Shown here: positions 32,801-41,276 of the stretch, one piece after another | How the letters are laid out: the number at the start of each line of letters is the position of its first letter | Position numbering within the stretch: position 1 is the stretch's first letter | From: Nostoc sp. FACHB-892 | Lineage (GTDB): Bacteria; Cyanobacteriota; Cyanobacteriia; Cyanobacteriales; Nostocaceae | Direction: 5' to 3' | NCBI RefSeq assembly: GCF_014698795.1 | Contig: NZ_JACJTR010000048.1 | Span: 1-44,293 of the forward strand | DNA: 44,293 bases | Notes under the pieces: generated by a model | Database searches by the model: none | Seen by the model: the letters and a program-made list of their open reading frames with translations, nothing else | What the model was told of the DNA's origin: nothing | Made by a program: the position numbers and the translations under genes

Positions 32801-33062
32801 TGTGACTGGGTTTTCTTCTCGACAAGATGGTGAATTGATAAATACACGAGAAAGCGAATTATCTCGCCCGGAATTGAAAGTTGGGGATAAAATTGAATTT
32901 TTCAACGACAGTGTTCGCAAGTGGCAAGTCGGAATCATTAAGAGCGTTCAACTAATGGAAACATATTTTTGTAGCGCAACAATTGATTATCGAGGCTTTA
33001 AAGGTCAATTATGTCAATTAGAAATCTTCAGGAGTGATTGGATAAAATTTCTGCATGATTAG
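29892..33062 (+). CDS. Plasmid primase-helicase (Zn finger, TOPRIM-like, SF3/D5-type helicase), candidate replication initiator
   Basis: 1056 residues, with AAGGAGG before ATG. Order: CPVCGGN and RCFNNCECKDI zinc finger (about 34-58); TOPRIM-like region (LLQHEGEGCVEVG, then LIVFLHDPDDTG near 259); D5-type linker domain (about 350-530); helicase domain with Walker A GLSGGGKGTLG near 557 and Walker B-like GKRIFGFPDVGG. After about residue 850 comes a low-complexity region with HPVHP-type repeats and a C-terminal beta domain (VGDKIEFFNDSVRKWQVG). Such fusions prime and unwind DNA at plasmid or phage origins. No separate Rep gene is seen. Confidence 0.88.
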   Translation: MVAQFPNQQAFASFDIRNFQDQLEPSKVKNKFICPVCGGNDLSIVPETGKYRCFNNCECKDIREAIKPWAEVLAERAGANYTPSLNRLAAKPKRILPKPAPIPDGELGLVMLTQAATDIPQPKKLTSRPPKDVEGSATETIYPYSESQWVVRYQWPDANKEKGYSKTFRQWHRRLDGTPQMKKGDLPWGAYRIDEALACAKSVNGTPALLQHEGEGCVEVGRSHGLAGITFQGSGWDKKTITPEYQRAIEAGIGLIVFLHDPDDTGLKKLQTCSECAAEVGIAFIGISPNSICPDLPYKSSDIKEILGQMETPEFIRRLEQEIHAAVAQRKQELAESETIEKEVTDLSNSKIDIDPADPEAFYLPVCTAMNLPYSNCVTAGTFDGWAYRKIFPQTEWMVVNSSFYKWSQENNQWQHQDDNKAYKLLADAGESAYKLSYTKTFGWRITKPYETNAHKESAFKYCRSRLEPAEPLPTNTHLLGFNNCVVDLRTGEQMPHRKDFYLTNIIPHDYEANKPCPEVFLKFLNESFGSELVEVIRAFTSMFLDPTAPYGRFPHLIGLSGGGKGTLGRFWSSLFGESGSSSATHFADISTPEGRHQYLSGKRIFGFPDVGGYAEGVRAFYELVDNGAMSGRALFNPVAYSIQWYIRFWVASVSHLQIENAGDGWMRRAYPIPVKNRDVTPDPDLWLKLQEVKSDIISWALAMPRAERDRILLSPPSSDRAKNLALEASLYGDSTKSFVDLCLRPSTNATFIPQSRLHSWYVLYCREHGYAPLGMSKFISHLKTVLPHNFKERSWTPTVNGKRERIQSHFAFIEPLAGVFEMKVPEGPPDSSLSSSEFWYCFKDKCLEGGIEEFDEFFHPTKTPEPIHSLPVHPVHPLNTPHFDPGQAKSLTQQGCPPCPIVLPQELALQKKDEENNESGVNQIVNLTDNPSVPLDFVDNLDSLTVTGFEPVQQVDLAENGVDSQDTLAVTGFSSRQDGELINTRESELSRPELKVGDKIEFFNDSVRKWQVGIIKSVQLMETYFCSATIDYRGFKGQLCQLEIFRSDWIKFLHD
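32507..32784. repeat. TGTCCA/TGGACA repeats inside the primase-helicase gene
   Basis: Eight copies of TGTCCA or its complement lie at 32507, 32516, 32549, 32580, 32589, 32707, 32716 and 32747, with a ninth at 32779. Several pairs are 9 bp apart (CTGTCCACCCTGTCCA). They encode the low-complexity segment, so they may be a repeat expansion or a cis site in the initiator gene. Confidence 0.6.
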
Positions 33063-33565
33063 GCAGTGGATGAAAGCAATGTCTACTTTTAGGGCTGGCT
33101 GTGACGCTCTTCGTCACTGATTGTGCTGTCCCATCAGTTCATCCTGCCATTAATATTTGGCTGACGGAAACTCGCATTTTGATTGGGGTGGTTTGCAACG
33201 ATCTTTGCGGAGAGCGACCCCAAGACATTGGATCGCGCTAAAGCGTGATCGCCTATTCCCCATATACCCCATCATTTTGTTTTGAGTGGCTTCTGGAATC
33301 GTCTGTTGCAGAAATATTTGGAAGTGACTGACGAGCAGGTGTTGGGAACAGAGGCTAGCTTGGCGATGCTGTCACCAGTTGGGAAAGATACCGATAAATA
33401 TCAACTTTAGAACAACGTGCAACTTACAAAAATGACCAAAGACGAATTGAAAAATTAAGTTATTCCGATTCCAAAACGGGTATTTTAATACTACATGTAG
33501 ATGTAAATGTAAAAGCAACGTGCAAAAACTAAGTCTAAATTTGTACTAAGAAGATTTTTTTGAAT
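33063..33565. other. Gene-poor interval
   Basis: No complete gene. A frame at about 33290-33409 reads GFWNRLLQKYLEVTDEQVLG and ends at a stop, probably a fragment of a lost gene. The end is AT-rich before the 33566 gene. Confidence 0.4.
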
Positions 33566-33823
33566 ATGGATAACGACAATCAGATAGACAAAAATAATTT
33601 TCTCTACCAGCGCTATCGATATCTTGGAAAGTATACGCCTCAAAACCTTTTATTCAATGCTAATCTTCAAGAATTTTCTGAACGTGTCTGTCATCTCTCT
33701 AATCTACAGACTTCTGGGAAAATTTCTTCACAGAAATGCTATGAGGAAATTGAGTTACTCTGGCAGCAGTTAACACAGAGCTTTAAGGCGCTAATAAGTG
33801 ATGAGTTTGATGTAACTGAATAA
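33566..33823 (+). CDS. DUF7219-like small cyanobacterial protein
   Basis: An 85-residue soluble protein from ATG 33566 (a TTG at 33560 adds two codons). NNFLYQRYRYLGKYTPQNLLFNANLQEFSERV and ISSQKCYEEIELLWQQL fit, from memory, a small cyanobacteria-specific family (DUF7219) of unknown function. No Shine-Dalgarno is clear. It has no obvious operon partner. Confidence 0.65.
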   Translation: MDNDNQIDKNNFLYQRYRYLGKYTPQNLLFNANLQEFSERVCHLSNLQTSGKISSQKCYEEIELLWQQLTQSFKALISDEFDVTE

Positions 33824-33947
33824 TTGTTACACTTGATTACTCCTGGTTTGCTAGTATTCTTTTAAATAATTTGTTTTAAGCGCAAGCCTATACTCTTATA
33901 CCCCTCGTCATCCAAAATACTGATTTTCTATCACTGCGTTAGTCCTA

Positions 33948-35225
33948 TTACTGGATACAGTTGGGGGTAGCGTCAGGAGTAGCATCGGGATAGAAAGTAC
34001 GGATACCGCCTTGTCTTCTGACAAATACGGCTTTAAAAGTTCTATTCTCATCTGTGACACCCAGAAGACATGCTTGGTTAGTGGTGCTAGTGTTGGGGTT
34101 GTTCTTGTAACCTAAAGATGCGTTTGACAAAATTTCTTCAGCATTGAGGCTGTAAGGATAACCTTTGATAGTAGACTGAGCAGTGCCAGTACCTACCTTC
34201 ATGACAACACCCATTGTGTAGACTGTGTTGGGAACAACTTCTTCCCTAAACGTATTATTATTCAGTCGTCCAGCTAAACCCTTATTTTGCAGTTCCACAT
34301 AACGACCAACAAAATGTAGCCCACCAATAGAGCCTCCTTGAACTGGTTCTCCACAGAATACATGGTCAAAACCTGCGACATTAAACCAAAGATCGGTTAA
34401 ATCGTTCAAGAAATCAGTATCTGAAGTACGACCTACTTTGAGATATCCTCCCACGTATGCTTTGACATTTGCCAAAACAGTAGGGTTATTTTGCATCATA
34501 GACTGGAAGCCAGTGCGACTGACAACAGTACCTGGAACGCTGCAAAGATTGACTACTGCTGTGTCAAAGCTATTGAGGGCTGGGGCGCTTGGTGTAACAT
34601 CAGCCGGGCTACCATAGGCTAACCCGGATACAGGGTTGTTGATATCGTCAAACAAAGGTACAGAACCGGCTGGTAGAGAAGGAGAAGTGGAACCGGAAGA
34701 ACCATAATCATTAATTATGATGTCATCAATGTTGGTTCGGTTTGCAGTTCCATCAGTCTTACGAATTTCACAGCGAACACTACCAGAGATGTTGGGTGTA
34801 AAAGTCGCTGTTTGCAAGGCTGTAGAAGTGGTATTGACAGTGGAGCCGATTTGTATCCATGAAGAGCCACTGTTAGTTGAACACCAAACACCCCAAGTAG
34901 TATTAGCGTCAGTACCAAACTTAGCGTATTTGATAGTAATAGAGCCTGCACCCGTAGTGCGATCAAATCGCATCGTCACTTTACCACTATTACGAATGCG
35001 GGCAGACTTTGCACCATTTTTTCTGTCAGTGCTGAGATCACCAATTAGAGCATCATTCAAATTCCATAAGCCTGTGCTGAGATTAACATCAGCATCTGCA
35101 TAACTTGTTTTTGTACCACTCTCAAAACCTTCAGAAATTGTGGTGCTATTTGCACTAGTTACGCAAAAGGTAAGCAGTATAACTGCTCCTGTTGATACCT
35201 TTAAAGTGAAAGCTAACTTAGACAT
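33948..35225 (-). CDS. Exported EndoU-family ribonuclease
   Basis: A 425-residue protein with a signal peptide (TGAVILLTFCVTSANS). Residues 30-170 form a beta-rich, Ser/Thr-rich domain (SEGFESGTKTSYADADV, IKYAKFGTDANTTWGVWC, NIDDIIINDYGSS) like the binding modules on other secreted nucleases. The C-terminal half has EndoU marks: GFDHVFCGEPVQGGSIGG and LHFVGRYVELQNKG with the two His, IKGYPYSLNAEEIL with a Lys, and NRTFKAVFVRRQGG. EndoU enzymes cut RNA, and bacterial ones are often toxins. A candidate immunity gene is upstream at 35501. Confidence 0.85.
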   Translation of the reverse strand: MSKLAFTLKVSTGAVILLTFCVTSANSTTISEGFESGTKTSYADADVNLSTGLWNLNDALIGDLSTDRKNGAKSARIRNSGKVTMRFDRTTGAGSITIKYAKFGTDANTTWGVWCSTNSGSSWIQIGSTVNTTSTALQTATFTPNISGSVRCEIRKTDGTANRTNIDDIIINDYGSSGSTSPSLPAGSVPLFDDINNPVSGLAYGSPADVTPSAPALNSFDTAVVNLCSVPGTVVSRTGFQSMMQNNPTVLANVKAYVGGYLKVGRTSDTDFLNDLTDLWFNVAGFDHVFCGEPVQGGSIGGLHFVGRYVELQNKGLAGRLNNNTFREEVVPNTVYTMGVVMKVGTGTAQSTIKGYPYSLNAEEILSNASLGYKNNPNTSTTNQACLLGVTDENRTFKAVFVRRQGGIRTFYPDATPDATPNCIQ

Positions 35226-35500
35226 ACTTAATAGGTTAGTTACTTGAGTTAATTAGTAGTATTTTATATTGAACCTAAATAGGTAGATTAACGCTGCTAA
35301 TTTAGTTTATTTTAAATGAATAAATCAAGAAATAGTACATAATTAAAAATACTAGCAAATCAGCAAATATTAAATCATTTGATTTTAAAAAATCTGCATG
35401 ACTATTGGTAATGTAGTTACAGAGTATGTCATCCACCTATTAAATTTTGATTAAATATAAGTTAAAAATTTGATTGCTAATTTATTTGATAGATCAGCTA

Positions 35501-35992
35501 TTAGTCTTCATCCTTAACCCACAGCATTCCAATCAGTGTAGCACTTACAAAAATTATACCTGTGTCAAATGTTGCGTCTGTCAGTGAATCCCAAGCACTA
35601 AGCGCCGAGTAGTTGTTGGCAAATACTGCGTTAGTAAAAAATTTACAGGGATTTTGAAAAAAGTTGAACATCTTAGTAGAAATTTTTTCAGCCTCTTCTA
35701 TTGTCATAATTTTTGAAGAGTAAGCCAAATCTTTCGTCAAGACAAGTGCTAAAATTTTTTGAGCTGCGGCTTGATGAATTTCTTTCCAGTGATCGCCAAG
35801 CCCTACATGCCCCATTTGACTAACAAATAAATCCAGAAGTTCTGTCAAATCTTCAGATTCTTCAAGGGTCATATCAGAGCTTATTTCTTTTATTTCAAAT
35901 AAAATATTTCCTATACTACGTTTTGTTAGGATTTCTGCTTTAAATTCTTTAATTTCTAAGGAATTTAGACTTTCTAATATTTTGATGCTCAT
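35501..35992 (-). CDS. Unknown protein, possible immunity partner of the EndoU protein
   Basis: A 163-residue cytoplasmic protein from ATG 35992. It is helical and acidic (MTLEESEDLTELLDLFVSQM, IHQAAAQKILALVLTKDLAY), with a C-terminal DATFDTGIIFVSATLIGMLW ending KDED. No signal peptide. It lies 275 bp upstream of the exported EndoU gene on the same strand. Gene order, small size and acidity would fit an immunity protein, but I recognise no immunity family. Confidence 0.6.
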   Translation of the reverse strand: MSIKILESLNSLEIKEFKAEILTKRSIGNILFEIKEISSDMTLEESEDLTELLDLFVSQMGHVGLGDHWKEIHQAAAQKILALVLTKDLAYSSKIMTIEEAEKISTKMFNFFQNPCKFFTNAVFANNYSALSAWDSLTDATFDTGIIFVSATLIGMLWVKDED

Positions 35993-36079
35993 TTTATTTA
36001 AATAAGTAATTACAGCTTTTTGCAAGCTTCATCTAAAACATTACTACCAAGTTGATGCATATTGGGGAGAAAGTAGCGA

Positions 36080-36163
36080 AGCTGCTATAAGCCGCCATGC
36101 AAGGCGCACGTCCGGTTCTCTTGGGGTGGGATTATAGCAATATAGTCCTGCTACCCGACTACG
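36080..36163 (+). ncRNA. 3' end of a group II intron (domain V/VI relic)
   Basis: AAGCCGCCATGCAAGG followed by CGCACGTCCGGTTCT resembles group II intron domain V (AGCCG pairing with CGGTT). A domain VI-like stem, GGGGTGGG to CTACCC, ends at CTACCCGAC near 36158. No reverse transcriptase gene or 5' half is present, so it is a deletion remnant. Confidence 0.65.
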
Positions 36164-36359
36164 ATGACCCAAAATCTATCTCAAGGAAGATATCCGAATT
36201 AATTGAAAGCACAGTAGGCTGCTACTAACAGGATAAAAACTGGCCTTTACTTTTTGAAAGTTGGTTATAGCAGTGTCTTGAGTTTGGCATCATCAAAGAT
36301 GTGCAAATGAGCGCACACCTAAGACCTCTGCTCTGGCAGAATGTGGAGAAATCAGAATT

Positions 36360-36911
36360 ATGTCTTGTGCAATATCTTTAAAAAAGTTATCGCCAGAAAA
36401 TACCACCGCAGCGATTGGCGTTCGTGAGACAGACCCAACAATAGATGTCAATTTAGATGTCAATTTAAAAACATTTAGTGTTTGGGGAAATTTTGCTTGT
36501 ACATCTGCTCTTGGGTCATTGGGATTACCAATGGAGTTGCATGGTGGTTCTTTTAGTGGAACTTATACAGTCAATGTGGAGTCACTACTTACTTCTAATA
36601 TTTCTCAAGTATTTTTGACAAATTGGACTGTGAGCTTGCTAGACTCTGCCAACACTGTTTTGCGAAGATTATCTAAGACTTTACCTGGCAACACTGCTTA
36701 CATTCAAGACAACATACTTGGTTTTATAAACGAAGGTTTATTTACACGAATTAATAGTGATTATTACGGTTTAGGATTGTATTTCAACAGCAATTTCACA
36801 GGTATGGGTAGTACCAATAATGGAATTTTTGAGGACAGAAGCTCCCTTGGAGATGCCAAAAGCTATGGCAATATCCGTATTACTTTCGCAAAAAGTGAAG
36901 TAGCTCCTTAA
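36360..36911 (+). CDS. Unknown protein
   Basis: A 183-residue soluble protein without a signal peptide. It is beta-rich and Asn/Thr/Leu-rich (TIDVNLDVNLKTFSVWGNF, GGSFSGTYTVNVESLLTSN, FLTNWTVSLLDSANT, GLGLYFNSNFTGMGS). The composition recalls the passenger part of extracellular cyanobacterial proteins, but no export signal is seen. A start upstream is not supported. No family recognised. Confidence 0.55.
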   Translation: MSCAISLKKLSPENTTAAIGVRETDPTIDVNLDVNLKTFSVWGNFACTSALGSLGLPMELHGGSFSGTYTVNVESLLTSNISQVFLTNWTVSLLDSANTVLRRLSKTLPGNTAYIQDNILGFINEGLFTRINSDYYGLGLYFNSNFTGMGSTNNGIFEDRSSLGDAKSYGNIRITFAKSEVAP

Positions 36912-36957
36912 GCCATTAGTTACACGTAAGGGCTAATACATGTAATGCAGTTGCGGA

Positions 36958-37575
36958 CTAATTGCCAACCCTGATCGTCCAGCAGTCATCTTGCAAATCC
37001 GGCGGCAGTTCTGCTGGAAACTCATCAGTGGCATCTATCATAACGCTAAAGTGTTGCGAGGCGTTTTTTCCTAACCTCTTGATTTCACGCAGCCATTTTG
37101 CAAGGTTCTTACCCATAAAATCAGGATTAGAAGTATCGAGAATTAACAAACGTACTCCGCTAGTAGCCATCCGTCGCAACCGTTTCTCAATTTGCTTAGA
37201 TGTAATTGATGAGGGTTTGATGCTGTAGGGGTCAGCAACATCGAAACTCATGACAGCCACACTGTATCGACCTTCAATAACTGCATCGCCATTATCAATA
37301 CTGCCCATGAAAATGAAAACTTCGTGGTGAGGGGGGCAGCATAAGTCATCGACAACGTTCAAAACGTTAGTGGCCATTTCGCTGTTTAGGTATTGATGAG
37401 TTGTTGATTCATCCAGCCACAAAGTCTCAAGCCCATCTTTGTTTGGGTAAGTGAACTCGCCAATGTCTGGGTGAAACTCTCCAACATTAATTAAGGCATA
37501 CCCCAAGCCAAACTCGCGTTTCATCTGATGTATCTGCTTAAACGCCTTCGCCACAAAACTTGTATCAAGAAGCAC
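36958..37575 (-). CDS. Unknown protein downstream of the 11-bp repeat arrays
   Basis: A 205-residue soluble protein. Strands such as VFIFMGSIDNGDAVIEGRY, VRLLILDTSN (Walker B-like) and HFSVMIDATDEF suggest an alpha/beta fold related to P-loop or TOPRIM proteins, but no Walker A is present. It could be the C-terminal part of a larger ATPase. Its promoter region contains the phased repeats at 37836-37999, so it is a candidate to act on or be controlled through them. No family recognised. Confidence 0.6.
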   Translation of the reverse strand: MLLDTSFVAKAFKQIHQMKREFGLGYALINVGEFHPDIGEFTYPNKDGLETLWLDESTTHQYLNSEMATNVLNVVDDLCCPPHHEVFIFMGSIDNGDAVIEGRYSVAVMSFDVADPYSIKPSSITSKQIEKRLRRMATSGVRLLILDTSNPDFMGKNLAKWLREIKRLGKNASQHFSVMIDATDEFPAELPPDLQDDCWTIRVGN

Positions 37576-37835
37576 TTGTGAGCAGAAGTCACTTAAAGCT
37601 TGCTGCTTTCATTGAATTGGCATCCACAATAAACAGTGCTGTACTTTTAGTTGATGATACTAACTCACTCTAGTATGTCCGATTTTGGGGTAGACATAGC
37701 TCACCCCTAGCTCATTATCAATTTCATTTTTTTCTTGACTGTCACATATCGCCATTCTTTTTGACTGCCACAAATTAGTAAACGCTAGAGAGTTCATCTT
37801 AAAAAACTTCGCATACGAACTAAAAACTTACCCCA

Positions 37836-37999
37836 ATGGCAGAATTATGGCAAATTTATGGCATCTCAATGGCAAATGAATGGAATTTTGAAACCTCAAT
37901 TCTCAACTAATTATCACTATTGATAATTAGGGTTAAAACTGGCTCAATTTTGGCATACCAATGGCATGGGTATGGCACAGTAATGGCAAATCAATGGAA
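37836..37999. repeat. Two arrays of 11-bp ATGGCA repeats flanking a palindrome (R1 parC-like)
   Basis: ATGGCANNNNN units start exactly every 11 bp at 37836, 37847, 37858, 37869 and 37880 (last ATGGAA), and again at 37950 (TTGGCA), 37961, 37972, 37983 and 37994 (last ATGGAA); CTGGCT at 37939 is a degenerate extra unit. Between them CTAATTATC (37907-37915) and GATAATTAG (37922-37930) form a perfect 9-bp dyad. The 11-bp period puts all sites on one DNA face. In plasmid R1, parC has two sets of five 11-bp repeats around the par promoter, which this copies in design. Confidence 0.9.
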
Positions 38000-38023
38000 A
38001 ATGCCAGAATTTCTGCATTTTTA

Positions 38024-38170
38024 AATATCACAGTGATATTATGCTCCGAGAAAAGAATAATATGATTTTTTGACGCACAGTACGCCAAATTTTTGCGAAA
38101 GTTTTTTTGAGTCAAAACTGATTTTTTAGTCACAGCCATCGAAAAATACTACTAAATTGCTACATAAAGA
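38024..38170. repeat. Palindrome and second copy of the long inverted repeat
   Basis: AATATCAC (38024-38031) and GTGATATT (38033-38040) form a perfect dyad around one base. Bases 38066-38089 are the exact inverse of 826-849, with patchy similarity continuing to about 38170. No gene overlaps convincingly. Together with the 11-bp arrays this makes 37830-38170 the most structured noncoding stretch of the window. Confidence 0.75.
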
Positions 38171-38270
38171 CTACAAAAAAGATTTTTTGGGAGGCTACTA
38201 TGATTAGTTCATTCATTCATTTATTCAGTTATGCTATAGATTTTCTGTTCTAATGATTCTCATACCCCCA

Positions 38271-41200
38271 TTAGAGAAAGGTGTTTCTCATGAGCAAAGC
38301 TTCGGCTGCCTGCGGCGGTAAAGGTCTAGACAAGAAATAACCCTGTCCGAATTTACAGCCGAGGCGCTGCAATTGTTCGATTTGTTGTAACGTTTCGATC
38401 CCTTCGGCAATCACTTCTAACCCTAACTGGTTGCCTAACGTTACAATCGTTGAAACGATTTTATAGTTCTTGTCGCTTACCTGCATATTGCTCACAAAAG
38501 AGTGATCAATTTTCAAAAAGTCAATGGGCAAACGGTGAAGGTAGCTTAACGAAGAATATCCCGTACCAAAGTCATCAATGCTGATTTGAACACCTCGCTC
38601 TCGTAAGCTGGCGACCAGCTTAATCGTGTCCTCCACATTGTCGAGCAACATACTTTCAGTGATTTCTAGCGTTAGGCAACTGCTATTTAAGCCTGCTTTC
38701 ACCAGAGCTTGTTCCACTTCATCCAGAAGATGAATTCCCAAAAAATCTCTGGCTGAGAGATTAACGCTGATCTTCAAAGCGGTATTGCTAAACGCTCTTT
38801 GCCACGCTGCAAGCTGTTGACAGGCTGTATGGAGCATCCAACCATCTATGGAGACAATTAGCCCTGTTTCTTCAGCCACCGTCAGAAATTCTCCAGGAGC
38901 AACGAGTCCTCGCGTTGGGTGCTGCCAGCGAATTAATGCCTCAAATCCTACTAGTTGCCCATTGTTTAACATTATGATCGGCTGATAGTAAACAAGAAAT
39001 TCTTGACGTTCCAGGGCTTTGTGGAGGTCGTTTTCTAGATGCAGCCGCTCCATCGCTTGGGTATGCATTTGTGCATTAAAAATTTCGTATCTGGCTCTGC
39101 CTTGGGCTTTAGCTCGATACATCGCAATATCGGCATCGCGAATTAGGTCAGAGACTTGCTCGTAATCTTTCGTACCCCAAACAATGCCAATGCTGGTGGT
39201 TATAAAGACCTCATGCTCGAATAGCACCAAAGGAGATTGCAGTTGAGCGAAGATACGTTCAGCCGTTTGAACTGCCTCTTGAATGCCTTTAATTTCTTCC
39301 AGCACAAGGACAAATTCATCACCTCCCAGACGCGCTGCTAGGTCGGTAGAGCGAATGCTGGACTGGAGTTTGTGGGCAAAGCTAATCAGCAGACGATCAC
39401 CTACTAGATGTCCTAAACTATCATTAATTACTTTGAAGCGATCTAAATCCATAAACAGAACGGCAAAATGGTACCCATCCACACGCTTGGCTCGATTGAT
39501 TGCGAGTTCCAGCCTTTCCATCAACAAATTGCGATTAGGTAAATCGGTCAAAGCATCGTGTAGCGCATTGTAGATCAGCTGTGCTTGTGTTTGTTTGCGA
39601 TTGCTGATGTCTTGAAAAGCGGCGATTGCATAAGCGATTTGTTCCTGCTCATCAAAGATCGGCGTTGCCCATACCTCTAAGGAGATCACCCGATTGTCTC
39701 GATGAATTTCAATATCTTCTGTTTGAACCGTTTCACCCCTAAGCGCCCGCATCGCTGGCAGGTCTTCAAGCGGATAAGGCTGCGATGTGCCAGCTCGATA
39801 TTGTTGAAACGTATCGATGAGATTCCACTTTTCGGTATTGGGAAGTTGATTAATGTTAAGCAGCCTTTGCCCAATGCGATTTACGTAAGTCAAATGTCCA
39901 GCCTGGTTATGGATTGCAACACCTACAGGTAATGCTTCTAGAAATTGCTTCACGCGGCTTTCACTTTCTAGTAGTGCCTGGTTTAGTGATCTCATCTGCG
40001 TGAAAGATTTCTGTAGCTGTAACGTCATTTGGTTAAATGAGCTTGCCAGCTCTTTAACTTCACGGATGCGTGAAGCAGTGATCATTTGCTGAAAGTTCCC
40101 CTGGGCAATTTCCTTTGCCGCATAATTGAGCTGCAACAGGGGGCGAGTCAGCCAACGGGTGGTCATTATACCGAAGTAGGTGGCGATCACCAACGCGCCG
40201 ATGCACAACACAATAGTGGTGCGTGTATTGGCGTGAATCTGTCCCATAAAATCGGATTCTGGCACAACAACAACGATGAGCCAATCAAGTCCCCACTGAT
40301 CTTGATAAGGAAAAACTTCAATAAAATACGGTTTGCGGTCTATCAAAAACCGAAGCTGCTTTGTTGTACTAATCCCCTTTAAATTACTGAATTGTTTGAG
40401 AAGATAATCAGTTGCTGCCTGAAGCACGGCATTATTGCTCGTTGCTACTGTCATCCGCTTGGTTTTACCATCTTTCCCAATTAAAAAAGGTTGCGGTGCA
40501 GTAGAGCTAGCTACTAATTCACCATTTTGCTCTAGAATAAACGTCTGTCCAGATTGCCCAACCTTGAGGCTGTAAAGAAACTCACTAATGGTTCCCAATG
40601 CCAAATTATTACCTATAACACCCTGCAAATCTCTGTTACTGTTGAGTACTGGAGTAATGGCAGGTAGATCAATGCTTGGTCTGATTTGGAGTGCAAAAAT
40701 ATTTCCCCACGTTGGAGTTCTTCTGATGCTCGCAGCTTTGTACCAAGGGCGCTTTCGCACGTCAATAAAATTTGGAATCACTGATTTAAATGCTGCTAGC
40801 TTCCCCTGTGTGCTTGCGTTATAAACTTTAGCCTCAGCAGGAGGCAATTCTCTTTTAATAAAAATAAGTGAATTATCGTCTAGCCGTTGCGCTGCGATGA
40901 ACCTCCCTTGAGGATTACCAAAGAAGACCGTATTAGTCGATTTAAACGTTTGAAGCTGATGCCAAAAATGGGTTCCTAAAGCGGCAAAATCATCTGTTTT
41001 CAGTTCACCAGAGCGGATGAGTCCTAAATTAATGCGGTTGATCAGGTGGGAGGTGGCAAGCTCAGTATCTAAATGCTGACGAATTCGAGCAACCACTTCA
41101 TCTCTAAGTTGGGCTGCAAGATCATTGACTGCCTGCTCTCCATTTCTGTAAGAAAGCCACCCGGTAATACTAACGGCGATCACAATCTGTAAAACAAAGG

Positions 41201-41276
41201 GAAGAATCAGAACCAGCCGTAAAGGCGCCCTATAAAGCAGCATACGGACTGTAGCTTTAGTGCGTTTCAGCCTCAT
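38271..41276 (-). CDS. Membrane Cache-HAMP-PAS-GGDEF-EAL cyclic-di-GMP signalling protein
   Basis: A 1001-residue protein. A transmembrane helix near 20-40 and another near 350-375 (TTIVLCIGALVIATYFGIM) enclose an extracytoplasmic Cache sensor. HAMP follows (LTRPLLQLNYAAKEIAQGNF), then a PAS domain (FLEALPVGVAIHNQAGHLTYV). GGDEF is intact (ARLGGDEFVLVL, near 651), as is EAL (VGFEALIRWQ near 778, with IDDFGTGYSSL). It could make and degrade cyclic-di-GMP in response to an external ligand. It is cargo rather than maintenance, with no evident operon partner. Confidence 0.95.
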   Translation of the reverse strand: MRLKRTKATVRMLLYRAPLRLVLILPFVLQIVIAVSITGWLSYRNGEQAVNDLAAQLRDEVVARIRQHLDTELATSHLINRINLGLIRSGELKTDDFAALGTHFWHQLQTFKSTNTVFFGNPQGRFIAAQRLDDNSLIFIKRELPPAEAKVYNASTQGKLAAFKSVIPNFIDVRKRPWYKAASIRRTPTWGNIFALQIRPSIDLPAITPVLNSNRDLQGVIGNNLALGTISEFLYSLKVGQSGQTFILEQNGELVASSTAPQPFLIGKDGKTKRMTVATSNNAVLQAATDYLLKQFSNLKGISTTKQLRFLIDRKPYFIEVFPYQDQWGLDWLIVVVVPESDFMGQIHANTRTTIVLCIGALVIATYFGIMTTRWLTRPLLQLNYAAKEIAQGNFQQMITASRIREVKELASSFNQMTLQLQKSFTQMRSLNQALLESESRVKQFLEALPVGVAIHNQAGHLTYVNRIGQRLLNINQLPNTEKWNLIDTFQQYRAGTSQPYPLEDLPAMRALRGETVQTEDIEIHRDNRVISLEVWATPIFDEQEQIAYAIAAFQDISNRKQTQAQLIYNALHDALTDLPNRNLLMERLELAINRAKRVDGYHFAVLFMDLDRFKVINDSLGHLVGDRLLISFAHKLQSSIRSTDLAARLGGDEFVLVLEEIKGIQEAVQTAERIFAQLQSPLVLFEHEVFITTSIGIVWGTKDYEQVSDLIRDADIAMYRAKAQGRARYEIFNAQMHTQAMERLHLENDLHKALERQEFLVYYQPIIMLNNGQLVGFEALIRWQHPTRGLVAPGEFLTVAEETGLIVSIDGWMLHTACQQLAAWQRAFSNTALKISVNLSARDFLGIHLLDEVEQALVKAGLNSSCLTLEITESMLLDNVEDTIKLVASLRERGVQISIDDFGTGYSSLSYLHRLPIDFLKIDHSFVSNMQVSDKNYKIVSTIVTLGNQLGLEVIAEGIETLQQIEQLQRLGCKFGQGYFLSRPLPPQAAEALLMRNTFL

